From Hawksworthiomyces lignivorus (taxonomy: Eukaryota > Ascomycota > Sordariomycetes > Ophiostomatales > Ophiostomataceae), in contig NTMA01000134.1 of NCBI GenBank assembly GCA_002917075.1, forward strand, positions 1 to 64,000: DNA of 64,000 bases, read 5' to 3'. Position 1 is the stretch's first letter. Every line of letters starts with the position of its first letter. The translations under genes were made by a program, and so were the position numbers. This document shows, one piece after another, positions 21,379-34,100 of this stretch. The notes beneath the pieces were generated by a model. That model saw only the letters and a list, made by a program, of their open reading frames with translations. It did no database searches and was not told the origin of the DNA.

Positions 21379-24300
21379 AATAAAAGCAAAATAATAGTAA
21401 ATCTTAAAGGGAGGGTGTTGCAGCTCTTTTCCCAAAATGTTTAACCTGCGTGTGGGCTGCGATGGTTCTCTCGAAAGCCCACACAACCTAGGCTTAGTCG
21501 CGTCTGGGACGCGCTTCCACCAGCTAAAAAAAAAGGCAGTACTAGACGCGAACCTGCCACGAATATCACGTGATATTATATTAATTGCTGAATCACAGTC
21601 CTGCGAAGCAGCTCGCATCCGATGACGATCCTTTCTAACTATTCAGTTCATACTTTGTTAATGGTCTTCCCAATCAGTTCAAAGATCCACCAACAAGGTT
21701 ACCAGCCCGTCATTTGCTAAACATACGCAACAAATACTGCAGGACACACGACAGATAATGAGATCCAGCTTATTCAACATTGGCGAAGAACGCCAAGAAA
21801 TTTGGAGCGCGGCCAAGTAAATCCTGTTTTGGCTTCTAAAGATTGTTGACCATGCCCAATTCTGTATATAACATCTGCTGCATTAGTGGCCATTACGTCC
21901 TATGTACTCTCAGAAATACTCATTCTCTTCAAGAATAGCGATAGTACAACAACATTTTACCATACATTCTCATGGATCAAGTTAAAGCTGCCGTAAGGCA
22001 TCATCCGCAAACAACAGAAGTTCAATATAAAATAAGAGGCCAGCAAGCTAGAGCACAGGAGTGAGGAATTTGTATTTGAAGAAAGCCCCATATCCTATCT
22101 CATTTTTCCCCCCAAGTTATACAGTTATTCATTCTATTTGAAAGGCCAAGTTATTCATACACATATGGCGTAGACAATCAAAGTATTGTTCGCTCTTAAA
22201 CAACGCCAAGTCACAGTAGTTCACTAACACATCGTATATACAGCCGCCCATCATCCCTTCGATTTATCAGTTATGTCTTTTTAACAATAGGGCTCACTGT
22301 TGGTTTGGTGTTCATGGAATAGAATATCACCTCAGGGTAGCTACAGCCAGGCTTTAGAAGAACTCATAAGAGGTCAAGTCACGTTAAAATACAACAACCT
22401 AGAACAACTTACCAGACAGAAAGACTTTGAAGGAATGTGTGAAGTTAAAGATACATTACTTCTTTGAAAACTGGTCCGAAAATTGAGGGGACGATTAGCA
22501 AACCACCGCGCATTTTCAGAAGTAGGACATAGACCTAGAGTTAATCCGGAATTGCTTCCTCTTTTCTGATGAAAACACTGCAACTGTGGTTTTGAGCTAC
22601 AGTGTAAAGTAAAAGGATGAGGTACTGCAGCGTGTTCAAGCAATTTCTGCCTACGGTGTAGCTCAAGCGGCTGTGAAGCTAGAGCTGAAGCTGCAATCAA
22701 TATCAAGTCATGAGACTATCACGAAATTAAAAGCCTATGAAATCAACTCACAAAAAATTTTATATTATTACGAATTACCATTTAGTCTAATTTAATAACC
22801 TCGCTGCAGAGTTGTCTACGAAATAAATACTCAACTGTAGAATTAGTTTCTAGTAGCTCACTCTTATAGTCATGCGCTACACTTGCTATCTCTTTAATGG
22901 GTCCTATTTTTTTTCCTCAAATTTAACTCTGCTATATTTTTAATCTCATCTCGTTTATCATCAGGACAGTACTTTATCAGACCCTTACGCCGCTTGCGAA
23001 TGTCTTCGATAATTCCACCACTTGACGTGGCCCTACGGCTTTGTAGACTTTGTGCAGCAGGCGAGCCCCGGAGGACGGCGAACAGGCCAGGTGATGCTGT
23101 CGATGGTATTGATGAAGGCCGAGACACGTTGAAAAGTAAATTGTCAGGGCCTTGACGCATCTAAATCCTATAGCTACTGAGATGATTGCACCAAGCTGTC
23201 CTCCAGTTCGTCTCCAACTTCTATCTATCGGACGATAGCCTACCCTCATAGAGAGACCTCGGTAGCCTGCTTGCGCAAGTCTCGCAGATGATGTACCTCT
23301 AAAGACTACACATTGTATTTACAGATGCGATATTGCAACATAGAGTAAGCCATCGAATCAGCAAGGACTGGCACTCGATCACTACTATCAAAGTTTGGCC
23401 AGTATTCAGGCTGACAAATCTATGTGAGCATACCCAACTCCAACCGAAACACTATCCTCGCATGATATGCTCTTAAGTATAAGATTCCTCGGGGTAGCGA
23501 GAAAATTTTCCATAGCTCTTGGACTGTCACTGTGACAATTTTATAAAGCAAAAGGCTTATACTACACATTGCAGCAAAAAAAAAAAAAAAAAATTGCGAT
23601 AGGGCTTCCCTGCGTAGTATGCGAAGTTAATAAGATGTAAGGCCAAAAGCATCCAAGTCAAGTGAAAAAATAGCAAAGCGCAGCAGAGCAGACTGGTGTG
23701 GATGAAGCCAGTATGGCTACAGTGAAGATTACCCAAGCCCAGAAACAGTCGCCGTTCTAAGTTCCGAACATAAAAATTATTGTCTCGAACTTCGCAACTC
23801 AAATTGGTTCACCAATACCAAATGACAACAAGTCCATGAAACACCTAGAAAAAATAGTTGAGAAGTAGCTTTTTTTTTCTTTCTTTTCTAATTGCCTTCT
23901 TTCAGACAGTCATATTTTCTTCTACCGGATCGGTTTGTCTTCCGCACATTCCGCTTGATTGTCCCGAACTGTCAAAGCGGCTCGTTTCGTCATGGCGTGC
24001 AGCGCCTCTGCATGCGCTCGGTCGGCGGTTGTCAGCGACCCCAGAATAACTAGTGTTGGCACACGATCAAGGCTCCTACTTCGATATACTGCATACTGTC
24101 CTCATGAACATACGCTTCTACCTATTACTTGGCAGTATATGCCGGGGTTGCCGTTCATCTACATAGTAAAATGAGACGGAAAAAAGAAGGCAGGATGCAC
24201 AGCGAGAGGCCAAGACGCGAGCTATTAGTCAAGCGTTTAAACAGAAACCATCTACACCTGAAATTTGGTTATTGGCCGGGTAAATGTATCGTGTATGGGC

Positions 24301-27300
24301 TTCTACGCAGGGGCATCCTTATCTGTGTGAACGCTGTTTGAGAAAGAAGACACAAGCCGGGTACAATTCTACTTCGATGTGCCATGAACCATCAAGATGC
24401 ACGCCCTTTCAAGCAACTAAAAGAAGAAAAAGACTAGAAAACGGAAAATTAAGGTAGAGATTTAGAAACTCGCCCGGCAGGTTGACCATGTGTATCCTAT
24501 ACTACGTCCACACTCCGTCAGGAGCCCTGGAATTGAACAGCGCTTCTCGAACGGACATTTTGTGCTACAAGCAAAGACGATCAGCAATGGCGCAGCTTTT
24601 AAACCACGTGCTAGTGTGCCATCCTGTTGGCCTAGAGTCGTATATGAAAGACAAAAATACAAGTCGCAATCTGCACGGTGGTTTGTTATGTTCGTGCATG
24701 CATATGGTGCACCCCGAATTAACAAAAGAAGAGTACACTAGTGAAGTGAAGATGTATGTGGTAGGTTGTAGGACCCCAAAGTTCTTCAACCCTGTTCTTA
24801 CTGTCTCGAGAAGCAGCTCTGCCGGTTGTGTTCAACGCTCAGGTAAAGCAGTGAAGCGCTTCGGGTCTTTTGTTACCTTACTGCACCCCGCTTTCTGCAT
24901 GAATAACTCTGGGATATTACGGCATCGGAGAGGCCAGTCTACCAGACCTTCCGTCGCTGCTGAGCCGCCCGTGTGCTGCGTGCCGTCTGCAGCCTGCCGT
25001 GTGCTTTGTACTCCGTAATGCACCTTGCCTCTTATACTGTCGACCTGCCCGGAGCAAATATGAGAATAACAAAGAGAGAGGACGGAGAGAGTAGGGAGCT
25101 CGACTACGATTTTCACCGCCAGCCGTCTGCTAGGAGCTCTTATGTTGGTGCTATCGTGCTGGCGTCCCAAAAGAGGAGACGGCAAAGCAGCATCGCCAAT
25201 GCTCGGGCCGGGCTATTATGCACATCTTTCTCACTAGCATTATTTCCTGGTTCAAGGAGGTTGGGGCCAAAGAAAAGCGGCTTACGACAGGCAGCAGAGC
25301 AATTTAGCTGGCTTCTCTTTATCGTTTTCAACTTACTATTTTCTGTGCCATCTTGGATTTCGGAGGCTGCAATTAGATTGAAACAGGAGGGAAGGAGAGA
25401 GTTCTTCTGGCCAGCTAAATGGCCGTGCAGAAGATCAAGCGCCTGGTTGCTGATCCTCCGCATCATGATCTGTTGCGAAGAAGGAAAGGTGGTAAGACGA
25501 AGGAGACTTCCTCGTTCCGGATGTCGGAAGACCAGCTGCTTCATCTCTTCATTGGCGTGTTGCATACGATCATCTCCTGGGCTGTTCCGGGTGATAATGG
25601 GACAGAATAAAGTCAAAGGCGTTCACCCGAGGAGAATCTGGGCTTGGAGAGAAGAAAGATTGCTAGAACAAATCGCTCCTGGGAGTCTTGATCCTCCAGC
25701 TTTGTTAGTTGGGTCCGGGCTTTTGGTCTTGGCACATTTGAAGTTTATGCGTTCCAGCACTTTCAAGATTAGATATTAGAATGTTTATGTGAAGAGGGGA
25801 TGAGGGGAGCGAGGCTATGGCGTGGGGTGGCTGGCGACATGTTACTTATCTGGTTTGCTGGATATGCCCTGGAGCAAAGTCAGGCTGAGTTTGGTTCAGG
25901 TGAGGAGGTAAAAATACGATGGAGGGGTTTTGTTCCTTACTGTTGAGAGTTTTGGTTCAGGTGGAAATAGCCTAGGAGACTGACTCGAGACAAGATGCTT
26001 GGGGGTCTGGTTCGAGGAAACATTAGCCACACCTAACTTAGACCAGCCCCTCACACATGCTGTGAAGTGGCTTCTGTCCAATGTAAACCTTATTTCGCTT
26101 TCTTCCAAAAGCATTACTGCTTATAGTCTAGAGGAGTCTTCGTGGGACAAGTATTAGAGACTAAAAGGAGTGAAGATGACTAGTTCGTCTATTTGTAGTT
26201 GGAAGTGGTGATGTGCGCCGTCCTCATTTGAAGTCTGTCTGTGATGCTTCTTTCCTGATTGGTATTGTTGGTTTGATATCAAGGTGCTTTGAAGTTGGGT
26301 GGCATCACAATAATCGATAAGAAATGCCGTACCGAAAGCGGATAGTCAATGGGTGTAAGAATGCAACATAATTCGACAGAACGCTAGAGAATCACTGTTA
26401 TATCTAGTCACACAACGGCCTTTCTCGAGCTTTCTATTCACTATGTAAGAATAAAGATGATCAAGCTGTGTGTACATCTATTCGCTCCTGGAGACTTCGA
26501 CGTAGCAATCAAAATGATTTGCGAAAAGAAAACCCAGGGTGAGACCGGAGCTTTCCCGGTCGTGTCAGGAAGTTTTCAGTGCTGGGCGAAACAATGCTGG
26601 CTGTGTCCGTCTCATCATTCAAGCGGCCAAACGCGTGTGGTTGCTTGACCTGTTCTCTTTTGTTGGCCGAGATTTTCTTCTTGCTGCCAGGTAAGAGTAG
26701 AGAACTGATAACCGGTGCGCGAAATTTGAATATACTTGCATTCAAGCTGCATGTTGGTCATAAGACGAAAGGGAATCCGTTTCTTAGCACGGAATAACAA
26801 GAAGGATGTCTTCATGGTGAATGCAGGGAGACAGAAGCAGCTTCTGTTTACGACCGTAATATTGCTTTGCTCGTGTCTAAGTGCAGAATTCTATCGGACG
26901 CTTGAGCACTTTTTGTTTTTGATATTACTAGGGCAATAGTTCTCTGGTTGTAATATAGTGATTCTAGTGACAAGAAACGTGGCCCACAACTTGGAAGACG
27001 GTGCGGTCGAAGGGGTTGGTGATGAGAAACTTATTTGTTGATAGGCTTGGCCGATATGCTGCGGTAGCCTGATTGTGTTGCAGTCCAGGCGGGCTGCAGT
27101 AGCAATCGACCGCATTTGTGAAAGCAGTTGCCATTACTCCGTATATTCCGCATTCATTAGGACATAGGTGTATGAACAATAGTAGGTGGCATCTCGCAAT
27201 CTTGAAAGAAGCAGGAAATACAAGGCTTTGCGTCTCTGACGCAGGATTTACAAGGGGCGATGAGAGGAGCAATTGTCCGCTTTCCTGAGTAAAACTGTAT

Positions 27301-28107
27301 CTATAGAAAATTTCGATTAGATAACCTGGTTTTGTGGCTCTCACATCTGCAAACGACTATGTTGCGTTTATGCTGCATTACTTCTAGAAGACCGTCTCAG
27401 ATCGACGTCAAGGGAAACAGCGGCGAGCATTTTGTCTATGCGAATGCGTAGCTATCTACGGAGTAATAGAAGATGGAATGGAGTGAAACTGTGTCGTCAC
27501 TCTGACACCAGTAAACGTGATAGGCACCTCGCAGTGGCAAAGCATGCTGGGCAGTTGGCAACAGTGGTTGCACGGGGTATACTGTACTGAAACTGGAAGA
27601 AGAGAGGCGCGGCAAAAGCCAGCCTTTGAGTGCTGTGGCAGGAACCGTAGCACTAACGACACCGGTCCATCGAGGAAGGCACGGGCCTCCAGAGGAATGC
27701 GATCAGAACAGCAGTTACGGCCTCTAATTGGCCCGTGACAACCCTTCCTTGCGTGGGAAGGAATAAGAGTAGGTGGGGTAGGTGGATGTGGTTCTGCGCG
27801 CATGGGGGATAAGGTGCCTGTGTGCCTGCAGGAAGAAAAAAAAAATTACGCGCACGCAGGCAGGCACCTGGCGCGGGTGTGCCGGACCGATCGCATTTTT
27901 TCCTTGCTTGAGACGTATCTTAATTCGAAGGAATTGGTGATGCATGCTGTGCGCCGTACTACACGTACTAGTATGTACTACACGGATTAATAAGAGGACT
28001 GATGGGTGGGAAAGGTACATGGAAAAAAGGGGTCTTGCCCACCAACGTGGGCCCCACTCCAAAAGTGCAGCTTATAGGTGTGGCCATGACTTTTCGTTGA
28101 CTTTTTT

Positions 28108-28133
28108 GGGGGGGGGGGGGGGGGGGGGGGGGG
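28108..28133. repeat. G26 homopolymer
   Basis: Twenty-six consecutive G follow a T6 run in otherwise ordinary intergenic sequence. Such tracts can fold as G-quadruplexes and their length in an assembly is often unreliable. Confidence 0.85.
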
Positions 28134-29788
28134 ACGCCGTTTGTATACAGTTAGGTATGTAGCGACTGGTATGTTCCACTCTCCTTCCTATTTTCTCACT
28201 GTACTGTATGTAACTGGGAGCTGCTCCCGGCCGTGATCGCGAAATAAGGATCATCCAACTCTCGGAAACCCCACGAAATACGGGAATGAGCACGCTCTCC
28301 AATAATCAATATGTGTTTGTTGTCTTCTCCATGTCGACCAGCCACGCGTTTCTGAACTTTCTTTTTTTTTTTTTTCTTTTCTCAAAAATGGACAGTGAAA
28401 GCGTGCCGCCGATTTAGAGACCAACGGTCTTTGTTTCAGTGCTTAAAGCGAGTGCCGTATACTACGTATGTACGACATGTGAAGCAATTCCCGTTCTTTA
28501 ACAACCTCATTTGGGATTGGAAACGCCTCGTACTTTCCCTAGTCTGGGAGTATGCCTTACAAAGCTGGGAAAGTGTGACGCCTTACAAGAGTCCTATCAA
28601 TGCAACTGTATTTATTGCACAGAGGACGAAGCACTCGTGCGGAAATGCTTTACAAAAGCACAGGGTCCCCCATCGCCGCCGCTCATATATTTCGCCTAGG
28701 TATATGTACACTTAGGTACGAAAATTGCATCCATACAGTGAGTCCAATAACTCTACACACCATAGTTATTATGCACACGACTACGAAGATTGGCCCTATT
28801 TCCCACCAAGTGCTACGATGAATTCTACACCGTCATTGTAAGCCATCCGCGCAGTACAAATTCGTGCGCACTCCGTAGTCGTACAATAAATTCCGCAAAA
28901 CTTTTTTTTTTTCCATTTTTTTTCTTTTTCTTTTTTTTCATATGCAGCATGGACAGAGTCGTTTACAGCAAGCGTATGTACACTTTATTCCCTCTTTGGT
29001 CTTCTCTGCCCCGACGCCTTTGGTTGACATATTTCCGTTGCGAGCCAAGGAGCCAGCTAGTCGATACTAGCGAAGGACTGGGATCCACCGCACTAGGCTA
29101 CCCCCTAGTCGCTCCTCACCCCTGCTTCCCCTCGCAGCCCCTTATTGCCCTTCTCGTAACTTTTTTTCGATGCTGCTTCGGGTGAGTTACTGGCACAGAG
29201 GAGCTTTCTAATTCAGTGTATGTGTGTATGTATCTTAAGATCTTGGTGTGACTCTTGTCTATCACCGTCGTTCCTGCTTCGTGTGTACGACTGCGACGTA
29301 CGCAGCACATGCTTCTCATTTCCCTCTTTCGTTCTGCTGCGCTTTGCGCCCGGACAGGACCTTCATTAGGCCGCATATCCTGCAAAACGGGATGGCTCTT
29401 GATGGCTAGAAAGAGAGAATTCGCAGCTGCACATGTCTATTATCAACTTGCAAGTATTGCATGATTTCAAACAAACATAATTCCATGGCCAACTGAGCAG
29501 AGAAGTACATCGTATGCCCCCGTAAAGCCATACTCGTACCGTTTGTCGTCCGTCTCCATTCCAGCATCCTAATAGACGTCGTTTTGGCTTCATCCTCGCT
29601 CCTCGTCGACCACACCCCTTGTCCATCTATTCATCGTCCGACCGTTTTTCTCTCGGTTTTTTCTTTTCTTTCGTGCATCCTTTTCTTGGTCCCCCTTGCA
29701 TGCGAGCGTCCATCCTCGACTGCCTATCCCTTCTTCGATCTCGTCTTCTCTTCTCTTTCCATTTACTTTCCCTATTCTCCATTTCTTC

Positions 29789-29814
<26 letters not shown>
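29789..29814. repeat. (CT)13 microsatellite in pyrimidine-rich leader region
   Basis: Thirteen CT units sit inside a long pyrimidine-rich stretch (about 29590-30020) upstream of the kinesin gene. GAGA/CT arrays are common in fungal promoters; a regulatory role is inferred. Confidence 0.85.
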
Positions 29815-29821
<7 letters not shown>

Positions 29822-31135
29822 TCTCTCTTCTCCCTTTTCGTTTCTTTTTCTGCACTATCTCGTTTCGATCTTTTCTCTTCCTCTTTCTTTCTTCTTGTCC
29901 CCTTTCTTCTCCTATAATTCTTCCCAGCCTTTCCTCTTTCGCTTTCACCCCTGTCAGGCTCTGGCCTGGCTTTTCTCTATTCTTATAGATTCAATCATAC
30001 GTGCTTAGATATCACCCCCTTTTTGTTTATCTCTCGCCCAAAACAGCGCTCGCGCCGGCCTGGACCCGTCCCTAACTGGAGACGTGCTGGGACGCGTTTG
30101 TATTTTAATTTGCCTTGTGCCAATTACCCTATTCTTCGCTTTTCTTCTCTTTCACCCCCGGTCGCAATCGAATAGGAGAGTAAGTAAAACACACTTGTCA
30201 AAGGCTGAATTTTCTTTTCCCTATACACCAACCCCCCCCCCTTCTGCTCGCCAAAAAAGGGCTCCAAAAAATCTAATATCCCCTTTCCCGCATCCCCAGA
30301 ACCAGACAGATGGGGCGCGCTGCTCCTTTTCGTGCTTGTTGAAATTTATTTCCCCGTATCTTGTTCTCATTTCTTTTTGTGCGTGTTTCTCCTTTCCGTC
30401 ATCGTCTTCTTCTTCTCCCATATTCTCTTTCCTCCCACCCCCCTCCTCTTAGAGCATGAATATTACACAATCGACTACCCAGAGAAGAGCAAAACACTAA
30501 TGAAAACTCCCAGCGCAACACGTAACCGCGCGACAAAACGAAATAACAGACCTGGGTTTGATATTCTCGACCGAATGACGGCTCTCTCAACGAGGAGAGA
30601 AGGATAAGCTCGGTTGACTGGCCTTCCGTGTGGTCGTTTTTGTTTATCCCATCCTCCTCTTCATCGTCCACGGACAAGCCTTCCAGTTGTTGGAGTACCT
30701 TGTTTCGTGTTTCCCATCTCTTCTTTTCTTTTTTTTTTTGTCTTTCACCCTTGTTTTTTGCTCTTTGCATTTTGAAGCAATTTTCCGCCCGTCGCAAACA
30801 CGATCGAACGTTCAGACGACTTCGACTTAATCGTGCTCTTATACCGTTCTCTCACCCTCCACACGACCCGTCGTTCCTTAATTCTGCCGTTGCCTATTCG
30901 CCTCCCAACTTTGCTCGCCTCGCCATTGGACCCGAACCAGAGGAGCAACCAACCGGCAAAAAGGACAACGCGTCGCCAGTTGTCTGGCATAACAACCTAA
31001 AACAGGGCAGAATAGCCCGACAGGAGGGACGCGCCGCCAACGCACACTCTCACTCGCTTGCGCCCGCGCAGGCCGCTTCCAATTTGCTGCGTCTGTGAGA
31101 ATCGCCCGCCCAACTTGGTGGGAATTTAAACTGCC

Positions 31136-34100
31136 ATGGAGCCCTTAGTCGCACCCGTCTCCGCGCCCACCTCCGCCTCTTCATCTTTTCCTTACGCCGC
31201 TGCGAACGCCGCTCCCATCTCCTCGGATGCCAACAGCGCTACTCCCACATCACCAGCCTCGCCGGGTTCGCTTCCTCAGCGACCTATGAGCGTCATGGTC
31301 CGCCCAGCGGCGCGAAGTAACAGTCGCATGAGCGTCGGCAGCAAGACAGGCGGAAGCCGTGCTTCTGATGAAGATGGCCGCACTTCTGTCAAAGTTGGTA
31401 TGTGCTAGCCTCGTATAATTTCTATTTTGATTCTGGTTTTGTCTTCCTTTTTTCTCTTTGAGCGTGGGGGACATGTTTGAATTTTTTCATTTCTAACCAG
31501 TCCAGCCGTTCGCGTCCGACCGCCCCTAAAACCTACCGATCCCGGCTATGAATTAATTCCGCAGCGATTCCAGCGGTCTATGGTGCAGGTCATGTCCGAT
31601 ACGAGTCTGGCCATCGATTCACCGCAGGGTCGCAAGCTTTTCGTTTTTGACCGCGTTTTCAGCCCAGAAGTCAACCAGGAAGGCGTCTGGGACTATCTCA
31701 CGGACAGTGTCAATGCCTTTACCACCGGTTACAATGTCTCTCTGCTCGCATATGGGCAGTCTGGTGCTGGCAAATCTTATACCATGGGTACTTCCGGACC
31801 AAATGAGCAGGAAGACTTGGAGATTATGGGTACGTCTAGTTATCTACCTTCAGCTTTTTCCCTATTCAAAGTTGCATGCTAATCCCACCTAGGCGTCATT
31901 CCGCGGGCTGCTACCGCCCTTTTCGAGAAGCTCGAGGGACCAAAGCCCAGCAACAATAACCGTAGTTCTATGTCTCATCTTCGTGCGCCTAAAGGCTATA
32001 GCCAGTCTGTGCCCCGGGCCGACAAGACCTGGACTCTCAAGGCCACCTACGTAGAGATCTACAACGAGCAGTTGCGCGATCTTCTGATTCCTGAGCATGT
32101 CCCCTCTCATGAACGCGCTCCTGTCACCATTCGTGAAGATGTCAAAGGCAACATCATCTTGACCGGCCTGCACCAAGTTGAAATCAATTCCGTCGAAGAT
32201 TTACTGAATGCTCTCAACTTTGGTTCTACCTTGCGCCAGACCGACGCCACCGCAATCAATGCTCGTTCGTCCCGCTCGCATGCTGTTTTCAGTCTGAACC
32301 TAGTCCAGAGGAAGAACGGCTTCCAGTCTACGAAGGCCGAGAAGCGGATGTCTGTTCCCCTCGAAGCCCTGACGGGTACCGAGTCTTGGGTTACTATTGA
32401 CAGCAAACTCCACTTTGTCGATTTAGCCGGCAGCGAGCGTCTGAAGAACACGGGTGCCCAGGGTGAGCGTGCCAAGGAGGGTATTTCCATCAACGCCGGC
32501 CTTGCAGCTCTCGGCAAGGTCATCTCCCAGCTGTCGTCTCGCCAACCGGGCTCCCATGTTTCTTACCGCGACTCTCGCCTGACCCGCCTGTTACAAGACT
32601 CGCTGGGTGGCAACGCCATCACATATATGATTGCTTGCGTGACCCCTGCTGAGTTCCATCTGAGCGAAACGCTTAATACCGTGCAATATGCGCAGCGGGC
32701 CCGTGCCATTCAGAGCAAGCCGCGCATCCAGCAGGTCGAGGAGGGTGATAAGCAGGCAATTATCGACCGTCTCAAGGCAGAAGTTGCCTTTTTACGCGAA
32801 CAGATTCGAAGCGCGGCCACCAATGGAGGCACCAGCGAACGGCGGATTATGTCCGCGAGCGAGCGGTCCGAGCGTCAGGGCGAGCGGGAAGTTGATCTGC
32901 AAAATGCTCTCCTGGATGCCCAGGAGAATTATACCGCCCTGAGCCAGCGGCACGCAAAGCTCATTGCCGAAATGGCTAAGGCCAGGGATAATGAGCTCGC
33001 GGAGAACCAGCAGCAGGCCGATGCTGGTGGTGACAGCGCGACCGAGCGGTTAAATCGCTCGAACAGTTTCGCCCATGCGGTCGAGCAGGTTGTCCTAGAA
33101 TATGAAAAGACAATTCAGTCACTTGAGCAGTCGCTCTCCAACACCCGCGCTACCCTTTCCAACACCGAAACGAATCTGCTCGAAAAGGAGACCAAATGCG
33201 CCTACGCCGAGACCATCAACACCCAGCTCCAGGCACGACTGCAGAAGCTGATGGACCGCGAAGCAAATACCGAAAATTACCTGCACGACCTCGAGGCCAA
33301 GCTAGATGGCCACACGTCTGGCGAGGAGAAGAATGCCACGATCATCATTGAACTCCGCAAGGAGATCGCTCGCATCCGCGAAAATGAGGCCACGTGCGAA
33401 GACTACATTTCTACACTCGAAGAGCGCCTTGCCGAAGCCGACCAGGATGCCGAGCTGATGCAGCGCGAGATCGATCGCCTCGAGCAAGTTGTCGAACGCC
33501 AGCGGAGTCTCGGAAAGTTGGACTCTCTGCTGTACGAACTCGATAACATGCAGCAGCAGGACGGCTCTGTTGTTGCAAGTGCCGCCGCTAGCGTTGACGG
33601 TGGGCCGGATACTGTCCCCAACATGAACGGTATGGGCCACCGTCGTACTGCCAGCCGCAGTCTCGCCGAGCACTCTCGGAGCCTGAGCCATGTCAGCCGC
33701 CACAGCCACAGCACCGACGTCATTCCAGAAGAAGACGACACCGCATTTGATGTCGAGGAAGAGACCGCTGTCGAGCATCATGCTACTGGAGAAGAGATTG
33801 AGTCTGAAGAGGTCGAACAAGACAGCGAGGGGAGAGACATGAATGAGCTGGAGACCGTCACTGATGAGACGGACGCTGCGATGCATCCTGTCACTCCGCG
33901 CCCTGCTCAGGCCTCCATCCATGCAGCGACTCGCTCGAGCAGCCGCAACGGAGACTACCACACAAGCCCTGCACAATCCAAGTTTGTGGCCGACAAGCTG
34001 GAGTCTGTCACCCAGGAGCTGATCGACTTGCGAGTGGAGCACGAGACTACCATCAGCGAGTTTGACCTTCTCCACGCAAAGTACGAGGAGGCCTTGCGAA

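Larger units (their letters stand above)
21379..31135. other. large gene-poor region (9.8 kb) between Eme1 and kinesin genes
   Basis: This is the widest gap in the window, between two divergent genes. I see no supportable protein gene. AT-rich strips occur at 21900-22350 and 22730-22950. Other structure: an A18 run near 23576, TACGGAGTA-type motifs at 25009, 27135 and 27457, overlapping long open frames at 24973-25779, an imperfect hairpin near 27812-27869, a G26 tract at 28108, and a (CT)13 array at 29789. From about 29590 to the kinesin start the DNA is strongly pyrimidine-rich, consistent with promoter and leader. A minus-strand open frame at 22894-23160 is GC-richer than its surroundings and could be a gene relic, but has no recognisable domain. 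Confidence 0.5.

Noticed and set aside
21379..21618. Upstream extension of the Eme1 frame by 80 codons
   Set aside because: The extension is unlike the family start, whereas MAGDVVILLSSDDSD gives a typical Eme1 N terminus.
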